The notes beneath the pieces are model-generated. The model made no database searches and was not told the origin of the DNA. It was given only the letters and a program-made list of their open reading frames with translations. The translations under genes and the position numbers were made by a program. From Cytobacillus depressus (lineage in GTDB: Bacteria; Bacillota; Bacilli; Bacillales; Cytobacillaceae), in the NCBI RefSeq assembly GCF_008923245.1, contig NZ_WBOS01000001.1, forward strand, positions 434,001-498,000: DNA of 64,000 bases, written 5' to 3'. The first letter of the stretch is position 1. Each line of letters begins with the position of its first letter. Positions 26,469 to 34,262 of the stretch are shown piece by piece.

Positions 26469-26798
26469 TTATCCAACTGTCTTATCGAAAAAGCTCATTC
26501 GCGGATTTAAGTACTGGTTCGGACTTTTCAATTGAAAGCAGTTTGCTTTTTCGGAAAAGTCTATTTTTAAATTCTCATCGAGAAACACTTCTTTTGATTT
26601 TTCTATGTAGATGCTGCCTACATCCGTTTTAACTTCCCAATCATCTTTATCTAATTCGCTCACTAGCCAAAGAGCGGTTACTCCGCTTACAACACATCCA
26701 CAGCCGTCTGTATCGTATTTAAGCTTTAAATAGCCGCTTTTGCCAGCAAGTTTTTCTTTAATTTTTCTTGCTGCTAGCTCGGTTATGGTAATATTCAT
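26469..26798 (-). CDS. yqkB: HesB/IscA-like protein YqkB
   Basis: A 109-aa protein of the iron-sulfur cluster biosynthesis domain family. It starts MNITITELAARKIKEKLAG and contains YDTDGCGCVVSG with a Cys pair, but lacks the C-terminal CGCG motif of classical IscA, so an accessory or degenerate role is likely. It matches B. subtilis YqkB in sequence and place. The CDGSH gene is divergent next to it. Confidence 0.85.
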   Translation of the reverse strand: MNITITELAARKIKEKLAGKSGYLKLKYDTDGCGCVVSGVTALWLVSELDKDDWEVKTDVGSIYIEKSKEVFLDENLKIDFSEKANCFQLKSPNQYLNPRMSFFDKTVG

Positions 26799-26928
26799 TT
26801 TGTATATCCCCTTGCCTGCTTTTTCCTTATTGTAGCATACTCCTCTTCAAAATCTTTATTTGCTTTTTGCAGCTTTACCTTATATGATGAAAGATAAAAG
26901 TGGAAATTTCGTGAAAGGATGGATATGA

Positions 26929-27141
26929 ATGACTAAGGTAACAATTAAAGTGAATGATAACGGCTCTTACCGTATTACGGGGGATGTGGAGTTAATTGAT
27001 GCAGAGGGAAATCAATTTGAAACAAAGCAAACTTTCTCGCTTTGCCGCTGTGGCATGTCCGCGAAAGCACCATTCTGCGACGGATCGCATAAAGGCAAAT
27101 TTGACTCTGTTGTTCGTGCGCCGAAAACTGAAGAAGTGTAA
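26929..27141 (+). CDS. CDGSH iron-sulfur domain protein
   Basis: A 70-aa protein with a complete CDGSH motif, SLCRCGMSAKAPFCDGSHKG, whose three Cys and one His bind a [2Fe-2S] cluster. The family is involved in Fe-S or redox signalling; the role in Bacillus is not established. ATG 26929 follows AAAGGATGG. It is divergent from yqkB, another Fe-S-related gene. Confidence 0.88.
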   Translation: MTKVTIKVNDNGSYRITGDVELIDAEGNQFETKQTFSLCRCGMSAKAPFCDGSHKGKFDSVVRAPKTEEV

Positions 27142-27149
27142 ATAATTTA

Positions 27150-27175
27150 AACGGGGACTCTTATCCCCGTTTTTC
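27150..27175. terminator. Terminator shared by the CDGSH gene and a convergent small gene
   Basis: AACGGGGA pairs with TCCCCGTT and is followed by TTTT. The minus-strand small gene ends inside this hairpin. Confidence 0.8.
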
Positions 27176-27322
27176 TATTTCCTTCCCAGCTTTTGCAGGA
27201 GCTACTTCATCTTCCTCCGTGATCCCCCGCAGAATTTCCCGATCCATCAGGTTGCTGTCATCTCCGGCACCTGGTAAAACATGAGCCATTGGAAGCTGCT
27301 CGAGTTCTTTTCCTCTTGGCAT
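27161..27322 (-). CDS. Small charged protein, 53 aa (paralogue 1)
   Basis: The frame reads MPRGKELEQLPMAHVLPGAG and continues DDSNLMDREILRGITEEDE to a basic end KEIEKRG. ATG 27322 has a perfect AGGAGGTG site. A close paralogue lies at 30204-30371, and their upstream regions are also similar, so a segment of about 220 bp was duplicated. It is not recognised; no transmembrane part or catalytic motif. Strong ribosome site and conserved protein sequence support it as a real gene. Confidence 0.75.
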   Translation of the reverse strand: MPRGKELEQLPMAHVLPGAGDDSNLMDREILRGITEEDEVAPAKAGKEIEKRG

Positions 27323-27401
27323 ACGAAAACACCTCCTTCTTGTTAAGGTGCTTCTTCCCGAGAGTCTTTAATCATTTTTCGATTACACAAGGGAATTAGA
27401 G

Positions 27402-28268
27402 TCAGGCTTGAAGCATATGTTCCAGCAACCGTTTAATCGATTCTAATTTACGCTTTGGATAAATGATATAACTTTGTATAATTGGCGGCTTCGTTTTTGA
27501 GCGAAAGGGAAGCGACACAAGTTCACCTCTTTGTATGAATGTATCTGCTATTACGGATGGCAATAGTCCCAGAAAGTGGTCGCTGAGTAAATATTGGATA
27601 TATAAGGAGGCATGATCGACCATTAAAGAATGCGTTTCCTTTCCAACGTTCTCTTCAAACCACTGTTTATAACTTGGTCCCCAATCCATATGAATATAGG
27701 GAGATTCACTTAAATTAGCCAAATCGACTTCATTCGTAAAATTAGAATCTGCATTTGTAACAAGTTTAATTTCTTCTTTCTTAAATGGAAGAACCTCGAT
27801 TTCTGAATGTGTCGGTGGAATAAGGACGACTCCAAAATCAATCATCCCATCGAGAATGTGCTGAACGATATCCCATGAATGTCCTGTAATGAATCGAAGC
27901 GCTGTTCTTGGGTGCTTTGCTTGGAACTCTTTCATTATTGGAAACAGCAAATAATCCCATAATGAATGCAAGCTTCCTATGACTAATGAGTCTTCAAAGG
28001 TTTCTTCCATTCCCACTTTTCTTGATCCTTCATCAACGAGCTCTATAATTCTCTTTGCATAGTCAAGCAACTCTTTACCCGTAGTGGTAAGAAGAACTTG
28101 TCGATTATCTCGCTCAAATAATTGCTTTCCAAGCGCTTGTTCTAATGCTTTGATACGCATTGTAACGGTTGATTGGGATATAAACATTAATTCTGCAGAT
28201 TTCGTAAAATTTTTCGTCTGAGCGACAGACAAGAAAGCACGCAGCTGTTGAATTTCCACTTTATTCAT
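27402..28268 (-). CDS. LysR family transcriptional regulator
   Basis: A 288-aa regulator. The N-terminal winged helix reads QLRAFLSVAQTKNFTKSAEL then SQSTVTMRIKALEQALGKQL, followed by a periplasmic-binding-like effector domain from about residue 90. It is divergent from an MFS transporter gene with a short AT-rich gap, so it probably controls that gene. The effector is unknown. Confidence 0.88.
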   Translation of the reverse strand: MNKVEIQQLRAFLSVAQTKNFTKSAELMFISQSTVTMRIKALEQALGKQLFERDNRQVLLTTTGKELLDYAKRIIELVDEGSRKVGMEETFEDSLVIGSLHSLWDYLLFPIMKEFQAKHPRTALRFITGHSWDIVQHILDGMIDFGVVLIPPTHSEIEVLPFKKEEIKLVTNADSNFTNEVDLANLSESPYIHMDWGPSYKQWFEENVGKETHSLMVDHASLYIQYLLSDHFLGLLPSVIADTFIQRGELVSLPFRSKTKPPIIQSYIIYPKRKLESIKRLLEHMLQA

Positions 28269-28378
28269 CCTTATAATTAGTTTTCTTAATTAATACCATT
28301 ATAATTATGCGTTATACAAATGACAATTGTACTGATACACTTTTAATAGATTCGTTTTGGATGAAAGGTGAGAACTTG

Positions 28379-29560
28379 ATGAGAGCCATACGATTGTTAC
28401 TAGTAAATTCATTTCTTATGAATGTCAGTTTTTTTGCATTTATTCCGTTTTTATCTGCCTATATTACTGGGAGTTTAGCGCTTTCTGCAGGAATTGCCGG
28501 AGTGATTCTAATGATTCGCCAGTTGACACAGCAAGGCACCTCATTTTTATCAGGGATGCTTGGGGATCGGTTTGATTATCGAATTCTAATTAGTACGGGG
28601 ATGATTTTACGCGGAGCAGGCTTTCTGCTATTTTCATTTTGTACGACTCCGATGGAATTAATTGTTGCAGCTGTTATTACTGGTATAGGCGGTTCCTTGT
28701 TTGAGCCTACAAGTAAAGCTGCTATGTCCATTTTCACTCCCCCGTCCAAACGCGGTGATATTTTTGCGCTAGATAAAATCGTTCGCCATTCAGGGATTAT
28801 ATGTGCTGGGATATTAGGTGGAATACTATTGCAGCTCGACTTTTTCTTTTCTTCCTTCGTATGCGGCGGGATTTTTGTTTTCAGCGGGCTGATTACTTTT
28901 TCAATTTTACCTAAAGAAAACGTAAATGTACCGAAGCAATCCTTTAAGGACTCTTGGCAGAAGGTCAAGTCTGACCGGCTGTTTATTTATTTTACGATTA
29001 GTATGATTGGATTTTGGTTTATGTTTATGCAGTTGTATTTGACTATTCCTCTGCATGCTGCCAAGGTGTTTAACAGCCCAACATTTGTATCGAGCCTGTT
29101 TATCGTCTATGGGATGATTGTCGTTTTTCTTCAATACCCTTTGCAAAAATGGACGAAAAAGTTTTCGCGATTATCGGTTATTAAAGTAGGGATGGGTATC
29201 ATGGGTACAGGAATATTGCTAATTGGAATGTCTGATAGCTTCCTAATCTTTTGGGGTGGTTTCTGTGCATATGCTGTTGGCATTATGCTTGTGGAACCAA
29301 CCTCATACGAATATACTTCGGAAATTGCTCCTCCACAGTTTTCCGCTAGCTATTTTGGCTTTTCGCTGCTTGCAATGGCGATTGGAGGCAGCTTGAGTCA
29401 AGGTGCCGGTGGATGGATGTATGAGCATATGCCACATGTAAATTGGATCATTTGTACTTTAGCGGGACTCATTTCAGCGATTGGCATTCAATGGTTGCAA
29501 TGGATATTAAGAAAAAATATCCAATTTAGAGAGAGTAAAAATGAAACCTATTTTATGTAA
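28379..29560 (+). CDS. MFS transporter
   Basis: A 393-aa multi-pass membrane protein with about 12 hydrophobic helices. The loop motif after helix 2 is seen as GMLGDRFDYR, and the family-typical GIGGSLFEPTSKAAM follows. The frame is open to 28307, but ATG 28379 has AAAGGTGAG at suitable spacing. It resembles MdtH/YttB-like drug exporters, but the substrate is not deducible. It is divergent from a LysR gene. Confidence 0.87.
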   Translation: MRAIRLLLVNSFLMNVSFFAFIPFLSAYITGSLALSAGIAGVILMIRQLTQQGTSFLSGMLGDRFDYRILISTGMILRGAGFLLFSFCTTPMELIVAAVITGIGGSLFEPTSKAAMSIFTPPSKRGDIFALDKIVRHSGIICAGILGGILLQLDFFFSSFVCGGIFVFSGLITFSILPKENVNVPKQSFKDSWQKVKSDRLFIYFTISMIGFWFMFMQLYLTIPLHAAKVFNSPTFVSSLFIVYGMIVVFLQYPLQKWTKKFSRLSVIKVGMGIMGTGILLIGMSDSFLIFWGGFCAYAVGIMLVEPTSYEYTSEIAPPQFSASYFGFSLLAMAIGGSLSQGAGGWMYEHMPHVNWIICTLAGLISAIGIQWLQWILRKNIQFRESKNETYFM

Positions 29561-29602
29561 AAACGTAATTATATTAAATCACCGAATAAAGGAGGGCCTA
29601 AT

Positions 29603-30082
29603 ATGAAGGGTATTTTCAGACTATCGCTTTTATTCACTATGATTATAGGTTTAATCGCTTGTAGTAGTAAAGAAGTCGTAAAAGAAGAGGATGTTTTGAA
29701 TCTTGTTAAAGACTACAAAACAGAACAATACAACATCAAAGACCCTTCTAACTCGCCAACTGGAGTTGAAATAGGTGAAAAGGTAAAAAAATACTTCTTA
29801 GAAAAAGAGTTTGAAAAACAAATGGCTAATCGAGTTTTTCAAATAGCACCTGATATAGCGAAAAAAACAAATAAAAGTATCGAATTAAATGATGTTATAC
29901 TTGAAAAGGGAAAAGAAAATGAAGATGGGACAATTGATTACAATTACACACTAAAATTGAAGTTTTATGATGATCATTCCAATGATGTTATTGAGAAAAA
30001 AGGACAATTAACAATTGAAGGATTAAAAATAACTCGTGACTGGGAAGAACGAACGACTAAAATTGGAAATGAAGTTTTTTAA
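29603..30082 (+). CDS. Predicted lipoprotein, 159 aa
   Basis: The N-terminus MKGIFRLSLLFTMIIGLIAC has a lipobox (LIAC). The rest is Lys/Glu-rich and soluble with no recognised domain; a short repetitive beta pattern (DYNYTLKLKFYDD) may form a small sheet. AT-richer than neighbours, which may point to recent acquisition. It follows the MFS gene by 42 bases and may be cotranscribed. Confidence 0.75.
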   Translation: MKGIFRLSLLFTMIIGLIACSSKEVVKEEDVLNLVKDYKTEQYNIKDPSNSPTGVEIGEKVKKYFLEKEFEKQMANRVFQIAPDIAKKTNKSIELNDVILEKGKENEDGTIDYNYTLKLKFYDDHSNDVIEKKGQLTIEGLKITRDWEERTTKIGNEVF

Positions 30083-30089
30083 AATAACC

Positions 30090-30117
30090 AAAAAGAAGCA
30101 CTGATGTGCTTCTTTTT
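30090..30117 (+). terminator. Terminator downstream of the 159-aa lipoprotein gene
   Basis: AAAAAGAAGCA pairs with TGCTTCTTTTT around a short loop. Confidence 0.88.
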
Positions 30118-30203
30118 ATTATTAAAATCTTTTCTAATTACCAGTTAGTTTATACTGTTATTTGCGTTGTTATATGGTTTCCCTCCTAAAACGGAACCCG
30201 CTA

Positions 30204-30371
30204 TTAATATTCCCCCCGTTTTTTCATTTCCTTCCCAACTTTTGCAGGAGTCACCTCTTCTTCCTCCGTTATCCCCCGCAGAATTTCTCGATCCATCCGA
30301 CTGCTATCATCCCCTGCACCTGGAGCAACATTGGCCATTGGCAGCTGTTCGAGCTCTTTTCCTCTTGGCAT
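30204..30371 (-). CDS. Small charged protein, 55 aa (paralogue 2)
   Basis: The frame reads MPRGKELEQLPMANVAPGAG then DDSSRMDREILRGITEEEE and ends KKRGEY. It is highly similar to the 53-aa protein at 27161-27322, including the AGGAGGTG site and about 50 bases of leader. Differences are conservative and keep the frame, indicating selection on the protein. Function unknown. Together with its terminator it accounts for the stretch 30119-30440. Confidence 0.75.
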   Translation of the reverse strand: MPRGKELEQLPMANVAPGAGDDSSRMDREILRGITEEEEVTPAKVGKEMKKRGEY

Positions 30372-30440
30372 ACGAAAAACACCTCCTTCTATGTTAAGGT
30401 GCTTCTCCTTAAGTATCTTTAATCATTGCATTACTTTTGT

Positions 30441-30773
30441 TTACTCAGCAACCCGCACATCAGCTATATCAGAAATATGAATCCGGTGTACCTCCTCAAA
30501 TCTGTCCACAATATGCAGCTTCTGGTTCATTTCATCCCAAAAGTGAATACTCCCAATCACAAGCTCATAATTTTTATGACGATAATGAGTGATCGCAACG
30601 CTTTTCCTAAATTCCATAGCCTCCGAAATGATTACGTTCATATTCTCCAGATTTTGCTCGTCTATTTCCCGTACTTGCTCGTACGTATCCTCCTTCGCCC
30701 AGTCTCTCAATAATTTCACATGTTCTGGGAGCATCATGGATGTCCATTTGATTCTGCCCCGATCCCGAATCAC
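30441..30773 (-). CDS. YolD-like family protein
   Basis: A 110-aa protein of the YolD family, usually encoded next to UvrX/PolY-type translesion polymerases. It reads RDRGRIKWTSMMLPEHVKLL at the start. GTG 30773 follows GGAGGG at six bases and starts just after the polymerase stop; the longer frame to 30809 would overlap it. The pair corresponds to B. subtilis yqjX and yqjW. A regulatory or accessory role for the polymerase is inferred from this constant pairing. Confidence 0.85.
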   Translation of the reverse strand: MIRDRGRIKWTSMMLPEHVKLLRDWAKEDTYEQVREIDEQNLENMNVIISEAMEFRKSVAITHYRHKNYELVIGSIHFWDEMNQKLHIVDRFEEVHRIHISDIADVRVAE

Positions 30774-30789
30774 GTTACTCCCTCCTTCA

Positions 30790-32049
30790 CTACATTTTAT
30801 GACCGCCAACTAGTGTTGCCCGGTGCTTAGCTGTGCCCGCATTTGTATAGGATACTGCTCTTAAAAGGGCGCCTGCGCCGAACTTAGATCTGATATAGTC
30901 AACTGTATAACCAAGCTCCCTCTTCTTCCAGCCATTTCTATCAAAAAGATTTAGCTGCATTTCTTTATCATCGACAAGCTTTCCAATGGAGAGAGAAATT
31001 TGTCGTACTGTTTTTCCTTCATAAAATTGCTGAAAAAGCTGGATACATACACGATAAATATCCATAGTTACGTTTGTCGGAGCGTCAATCGTTTTCGAAC
31101 GGTAAAAACCGCCCCCGAATTCATCTTGGCTGTAGCCGATCCCAAAGCTAATCGTCCTTCCTGCCTTCCGGTGATTCCGCGCTCTTCTAGCGACTTCCTC
31201 ACACATCTCAAGGATGACGTGCCTAATTTCACGCTCTTCTTTATAATCCCTGAGTAAAATTTGGCTTTTTCCGAAGCTAATTTGTCCCTCCATGATCGGA
31301 GCCCCGATTTCAGAGAGATCAATTCCCCATGCGTGATGGTAAAGCTGATTTCCCATGATGCCGAATTTCTTTTCGAGCTTCTCTAAATCATAGCGGGCAA
31401 GCTGGCCGACTGTGAAAATCCCCATTCCGTTCAGCGTTTTTTCCACACGGCGCCCGATCCCCCACATCTCCCTTAACGGAGAGACCGGCCACAATTTCGT
31501 TTGAACATCCTCATATGTCCACTCAGCAATGCCGAATTTTTTCGCCTCCAAATCAAGACAAAGCTTTGCAAGCAGCATATTAGGCCCAATTCCAATGGCG
31601 CATGGCAGCTGAAATTCGCGCTCAATATCATCCCTTATCTTCCGAGCTATCGCAAAAGCATCGCCCCAAAGATGCAGAACTCCATCCACCCTAATGAAGC
31701 TTTCATCCACACTGTACGTATGAATGGCCTCTTTCGGGACATAACGATTAAATACACGAGTAATTTCAGTCGATATTCTTAAATAAGTCGCCATTTTGGG
31801 CTCGGCAATAATGATGCGCGGATCATCCGGAACTTCATAAAGCCTGTTTCCCGTCTTAATGCCGAACTCCTTTTTCATCTTTGGCGATGCCGCTAAGACA
31901 ACACTCCCCTTCCGCTCCTTTTTCCCAGCGACAACAAGATAGCATTCAAGAGGATCAAGCCCCTCTATAACAGCAGAACAGCTTGCATAAAAGCTTTTCA
32001 TATCGACACATAATATTTGATTTTTGGGCATCGTATTGTAATCGATCAT
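30790..32049 (-). CDS. Y-family DNA polymerase (UvrX/YqjW type)
   Basis: Error-prone translesion polymerase, about 419 aa. Motifs: catalytic Asp in LCVDMKSFYASC and the SVDESFIRVDG palm motif; helix-hairpin-helix AIGIGPNMLLAKLCLD and EMWGIGRRVEKTL; and a C-terminal beta-clamp peptide QLNLFD. Start set at ATG 32049 (MIDYNTMPKN), about 12 bases after AGGAGG; an ATG overlapping that site is unlikely. Two LexA boxes in the promoter place it in the SOS response. It corresponds to B. subtilis PolY2. Confidence 0.9.
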   Translation of the reverse strand: MIDYNTMPKNQILCVDMKSFYASCSAVIEGLDPLECYLVVAGKKERKGSVVLAASPKMKKEFGIKTGNRLYEVPDDPRIIIAEPKMATYLRISTEITRVFNRYVPKEAIHTYSVDESFIRVDGVLHLWGDAFAIARKIRDDIEREFQLPCAIGIGPNMLLAKLCLDLEAKKFGIAEWTYEDVQTKLWPVSPLREMWGIGRRVEKTLNGMGIFTVGQLARYDLEKLEKKFGIMGNQLYHHAWGIDLSEIGAPIMEGQISFGKSQILLRDYKEEREIRHVILEMCEEVARRARNHRKAGRTISFGIGYSQDEFGGGFYRSKTIDAPTNVTMDIYRVCIQLFQQFYEGKTVRQISLSIGKLVDDKEMQLNLFDRNGWKKRELGYTVDYIRSKFGAGALLRAVSYTNAGTAKHRATLVGGHKM

Positions 32050-32102
32050 AACTTTGGCCATCCTCCTTGAAAAACACAGGCTCCTTGCATAAAAGAAAAA
32101 GG

Positions 32103-32158
32103 GAACGTACATTCTTATATATATCCACTATAATAAACGAATATACGTTCTTATTCAA
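32103..32158 (-). promoter_or_regulatory. SOS promoter with two LexA (DinR) boxes
   Basis: On the minus strand TTGAAT (32153-32158), a 17-base spacer, then TATTAT (32130-32135). One LexA-like box, GAATATACGTTC on the plus strand (32139-32150), is in the spacer. A second, GAACGTACATTC (32103-32114), is downstream of the start region. Both fit the Bacillus consensus GAAC-N4-GTTC with one change. Spacing between the boxes is 36 bases. Confidence 0.8.
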
Positions 32159-32286
32159 TGGAAATTTTACGACTAAATCCCTAAAAATAGGGGGTTTTTG
32201 TCATTCAAGTTTTGAATCACTTTGGAAAGAGGGGATATTATCTTTCTCTGTTGTAGTCTCTGTTATAATCTCTGGTATTGCTTGTG

Positions 32287-32460
32287 TCATCCTGCCTTCA
32301 TGTTCGGCGCAAGCTGAAATGCTGTGCTATTTGGCCCATTATGATCAGACGGCTGCTCAATAAGGGCTTTAGCCTCCCCTTCCAATTTTCCCAATCTGGT
32401 ATCTTCGATTTGCTCAGAGCTCTCAACCTTTATATAGAGAGAATTTGGAGAAAAGGACAT
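32287..32460 (-). CDS. Uncertain short ORF, 57 aa
   Basis: A frame reading MSFSPNSLYIKVESSEQIED and ending QLAPNMKAG has protein-like codon use, but ATG 32460 lacks a ribosome site and the reading frame continues upstream without one. It may be a gene fragment or chance. The rest of 32161-32518 shows no other support for a gene. Confidence 0.3.
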   Translation of the reverse strand: MSFSPNSLYIKVESSEQIEDTRLGKLEGEAKALIEQPSDHNGPNSTAFQLAPNMKAG

Positions 32461-32518
32461 TGTTTTTAGCAATTCGGATATTATTAGAACATATAAATTC
32501 AACAAGGGAGATGTACGT

Positions 32519-32760
32519 ATGAGAACAGAAAAAGAGAAAATGTTGGCCGGAGAAATGTACAATCCTGCTGATCCAGTATTATTAAAGGACCGTGAGGAAG
32601 CAAGACGAAAGGTTAGAATATATAATCAAACTTTAGAGGCTGAAGGAGAAAAACGAACAAAATTATTAAAGGAATTACTCGGTTCAACTGGAAAAAACAT
32701 ATATATTACGTGGTAGTAGGTGGTAATCCAGCTAAAGTAATTAAACAAATTGAAATGTAA
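32519..32760 (+). pseudogene. maa: Maltose/galactoside O-acetyltransferase remnant
   Basis: The first 62 codons (MRTEKEKMLAGEMYNPADPV, then KDREEARRKVRIYNQTLE) match the N-terminal Mac domain of maltose O-acetyltransferase. They then run into a stop, and in another frame (32710-32757) the family C-terminus VVVGGNPAKVIKQIEM follows at once. The left-handed beta-helix catalytic domain of about 110 residues is missing. An internal deletion with frame loss explains this. A GGGAG site is still in front of the ATG. The product would be inactive. Confidence 0.8.
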
Positions 32761-32993
32761 ACCACATCTTTCGGTGACAAGAGGTGCTTGATTAAGCAGG
32801 GAGGTTGTTCCTGTAACTCTATAGAACTTTTTCTAAGACGTTTTGGCATTTCCATTCGTATGAAGCTTAAAGTTGTAATTCGGAGCTGCTCCTTTCATCC
32901 AATCATATACGGCATTTTCACATTAAATATTCCTATTTCCCTTCATGAACACTTGTAGAAGTCGTATAATCGACAAGAGGTGACATACGAAAG

Positions 32994-33191
32994 ATGGATA
33001 GAAAACTTATTTTTAAAATGATTCAAACATGCTTAAAGCAATATAATGAATCTGTGTCCATGAATAGTGTGGAATTTGAAGAAATGTACGAAAAAATAAA
33101 TTTACAAAAACATGAGGACAAAGAAAGTGATTTGCACGACATTGTGAATGATGTCGTGTATGGGTATATAACGGATTCTCCTTATTTTTAG
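32994..33191 (+). CDS. yqzH: YqzH-like small protein, 65 aa
   Basis: A short acidic protein (LHDIVNDVVYGYITD near the C-terminus) resembling B. subtilis YqzH, which lies in the same neighbourhood. A GAGGTG site is present, slightly far (11 bases) from ATG 32994. Function unknown. The symbol is tentative. Confidence 0.65.
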   Translation: MDRKLIFKMIQTCLKQYNESVSMNSVEFEEMYEKINLQKHEDKESDLHDIVNDVVYGYITDSPYF

Positions 33192-33246
33192 GGAGGAAAT
33201 AAAAAGTTGCTTTTATTTGTGAAAAATATATCTATCAAAATAGAAG

Positions 33247-33409
33247 TGGCTACCGCGTTAAGTATATTTTACAGATCACAGGCATCAGAATAGGAATGTG
33301 ATGCCCTTCCGGCGTAAGTATCAACTTAAGCGGTAACCAGAAGGAGCAACTGGTGACCGCGCCTAGCTTATTTTACAGATCACAGGCATTAGAATAGGAA
33401 TGTGATGCC
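33247..33409. repeat. Composite direct and inverted repeat
   Basis: A 39-base unit starting TTTTACAGATCACAGGCAT occurs at 33267-33305 and 33371-33409 with one difference. Each contains a GGCAT(C/T)A/TGATGCC stem. Between them, GCGGTAACCAG and CTGGTGACCGC (33330-33360) form a hairpin, and TACCGCGTTAAG near 33251 is an inverted partner of CTTAAGCGGTA near 33325. No gene is present here. Confidence 0.75.
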
Positions 33410-33422
33410 CGGTCCAAACCGT

Positions 33423-34217
33423 TCATTTTTGATTAAACATCTTTCTTCCAAGTCGTTCAAACAAACGTGGAAAGAGAGCATAAACGATACTACCAGCATT
33501 CATCCAGCGCGGCAAATTAATTTCTCGTACAGGTGTGAGCATAGCATCTACCACTTTTTTTGCTACATATTCCGGCTTCAGCATAAACCTTTTTACATTT
33601 TTAACATATGTCCCTTTTTCATCAGCGATTGTAAAAAAATTCGTTTCAATCGGCCCTGGATTGATAGCCGTCACATACACATGGTGTTTAGCCATCTCCA
33701 TCCGAAGGCTGTTTGTATAGCCGAGTACAGCATGCTTCGTCGCTGAGTAGACACTTGATTTGGGTGTAGCGATTTTCCCGGCCTGGGAAGCGATATTAAT
33801 AATATGGCCGCTCCCTTGCTGCTGCATGATAGGTAAAACCATACTCGTACAAGCCATTAAACCAACGACATTAACAGCAAACATCCCTTTCACATCATCG
33901 ATTTTTGCCTCATACGCCTCGCGGAAAATTCCGTATCCGGCGTTGTTAACAAGGACATCCACTCGTCCAAGCTGCTCCACAATTTTTGCAAAAACCGCCT
34001 GAATCTCATCCGTGTTGGAAACATCGAGCTTATGTACATCGACCTTTACTTGAAATCTTGCTTCGAGATCAGTCTTTTGCTGATTTAATTTTTCAAGGTT
34101 TCGGGCAAGCAATACGAGGTTTGCCCCTCTCTCCGCACAAAGAGAGGCCATCTCTGCACCGATTCCTCCCGACGCCCCAGTAATAATGATATTTTTATTT
34201 TTTAAACGTTCTAACAT
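33423..34217 (-). CDS. yqjQ: Short-chain dehydrogenase/reductase YqjQ
   Basis: NAD(P)-dependent oxidoreductase, 264 aa, classical SDR. Nucleotide motif TGASGGIGAEMA, NNAGYG, catalytic Ser in IINIASQAG and YSATK (Tyr-x3-Lys). PGPIETNFF follows. It matches B. subtilis YqjQ by place next to yqjP. The substrate is unknown. ATG 34217 is preceded by GAGGTG. Confidence 0.88.
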   Translation of the reverse strand: MLERLKNKNIIITGASGGIGAEMASLCAERGANLVLLARNLEKLNQQKTDLEARFQVKVDVHKLDVSNTDEIQAVFAKIVEQLGRVDVLVNNAGYGIFREAYEAKIDDVKGMFAVNVVGLMACTSMVLPIMQQQGSGHIINIASQAGKIATPKSSVYSATKHAVLGYTNSLRMEMAKHHVYVTAINPGPIETNFFTIADEKGTYVKNVKRFMLKPEYVAKKVVDAMLTPVREINLPRWMNAGSIVYALFPRLFERLGRKMFNQK

Positions 34218-34262
34218 TTTTCACCTCATTAAGTACAGTACATGGAAACTATGATTCTAATC

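Noticed and set aside
32761..32993. Minus-strand fragment reading YDWMKGAAPNYNFKLHTNGN
   Set aside because: Looks protein-like but has no start or ribosome site and is under 30 codons; it may be a scrap of an unknown gene, not enough to call.
33247..33409. CRISPR array
   Set aside because: Only two copies of a 39-base unit with an internal hairpin between, irregular layout, and no cas genes.
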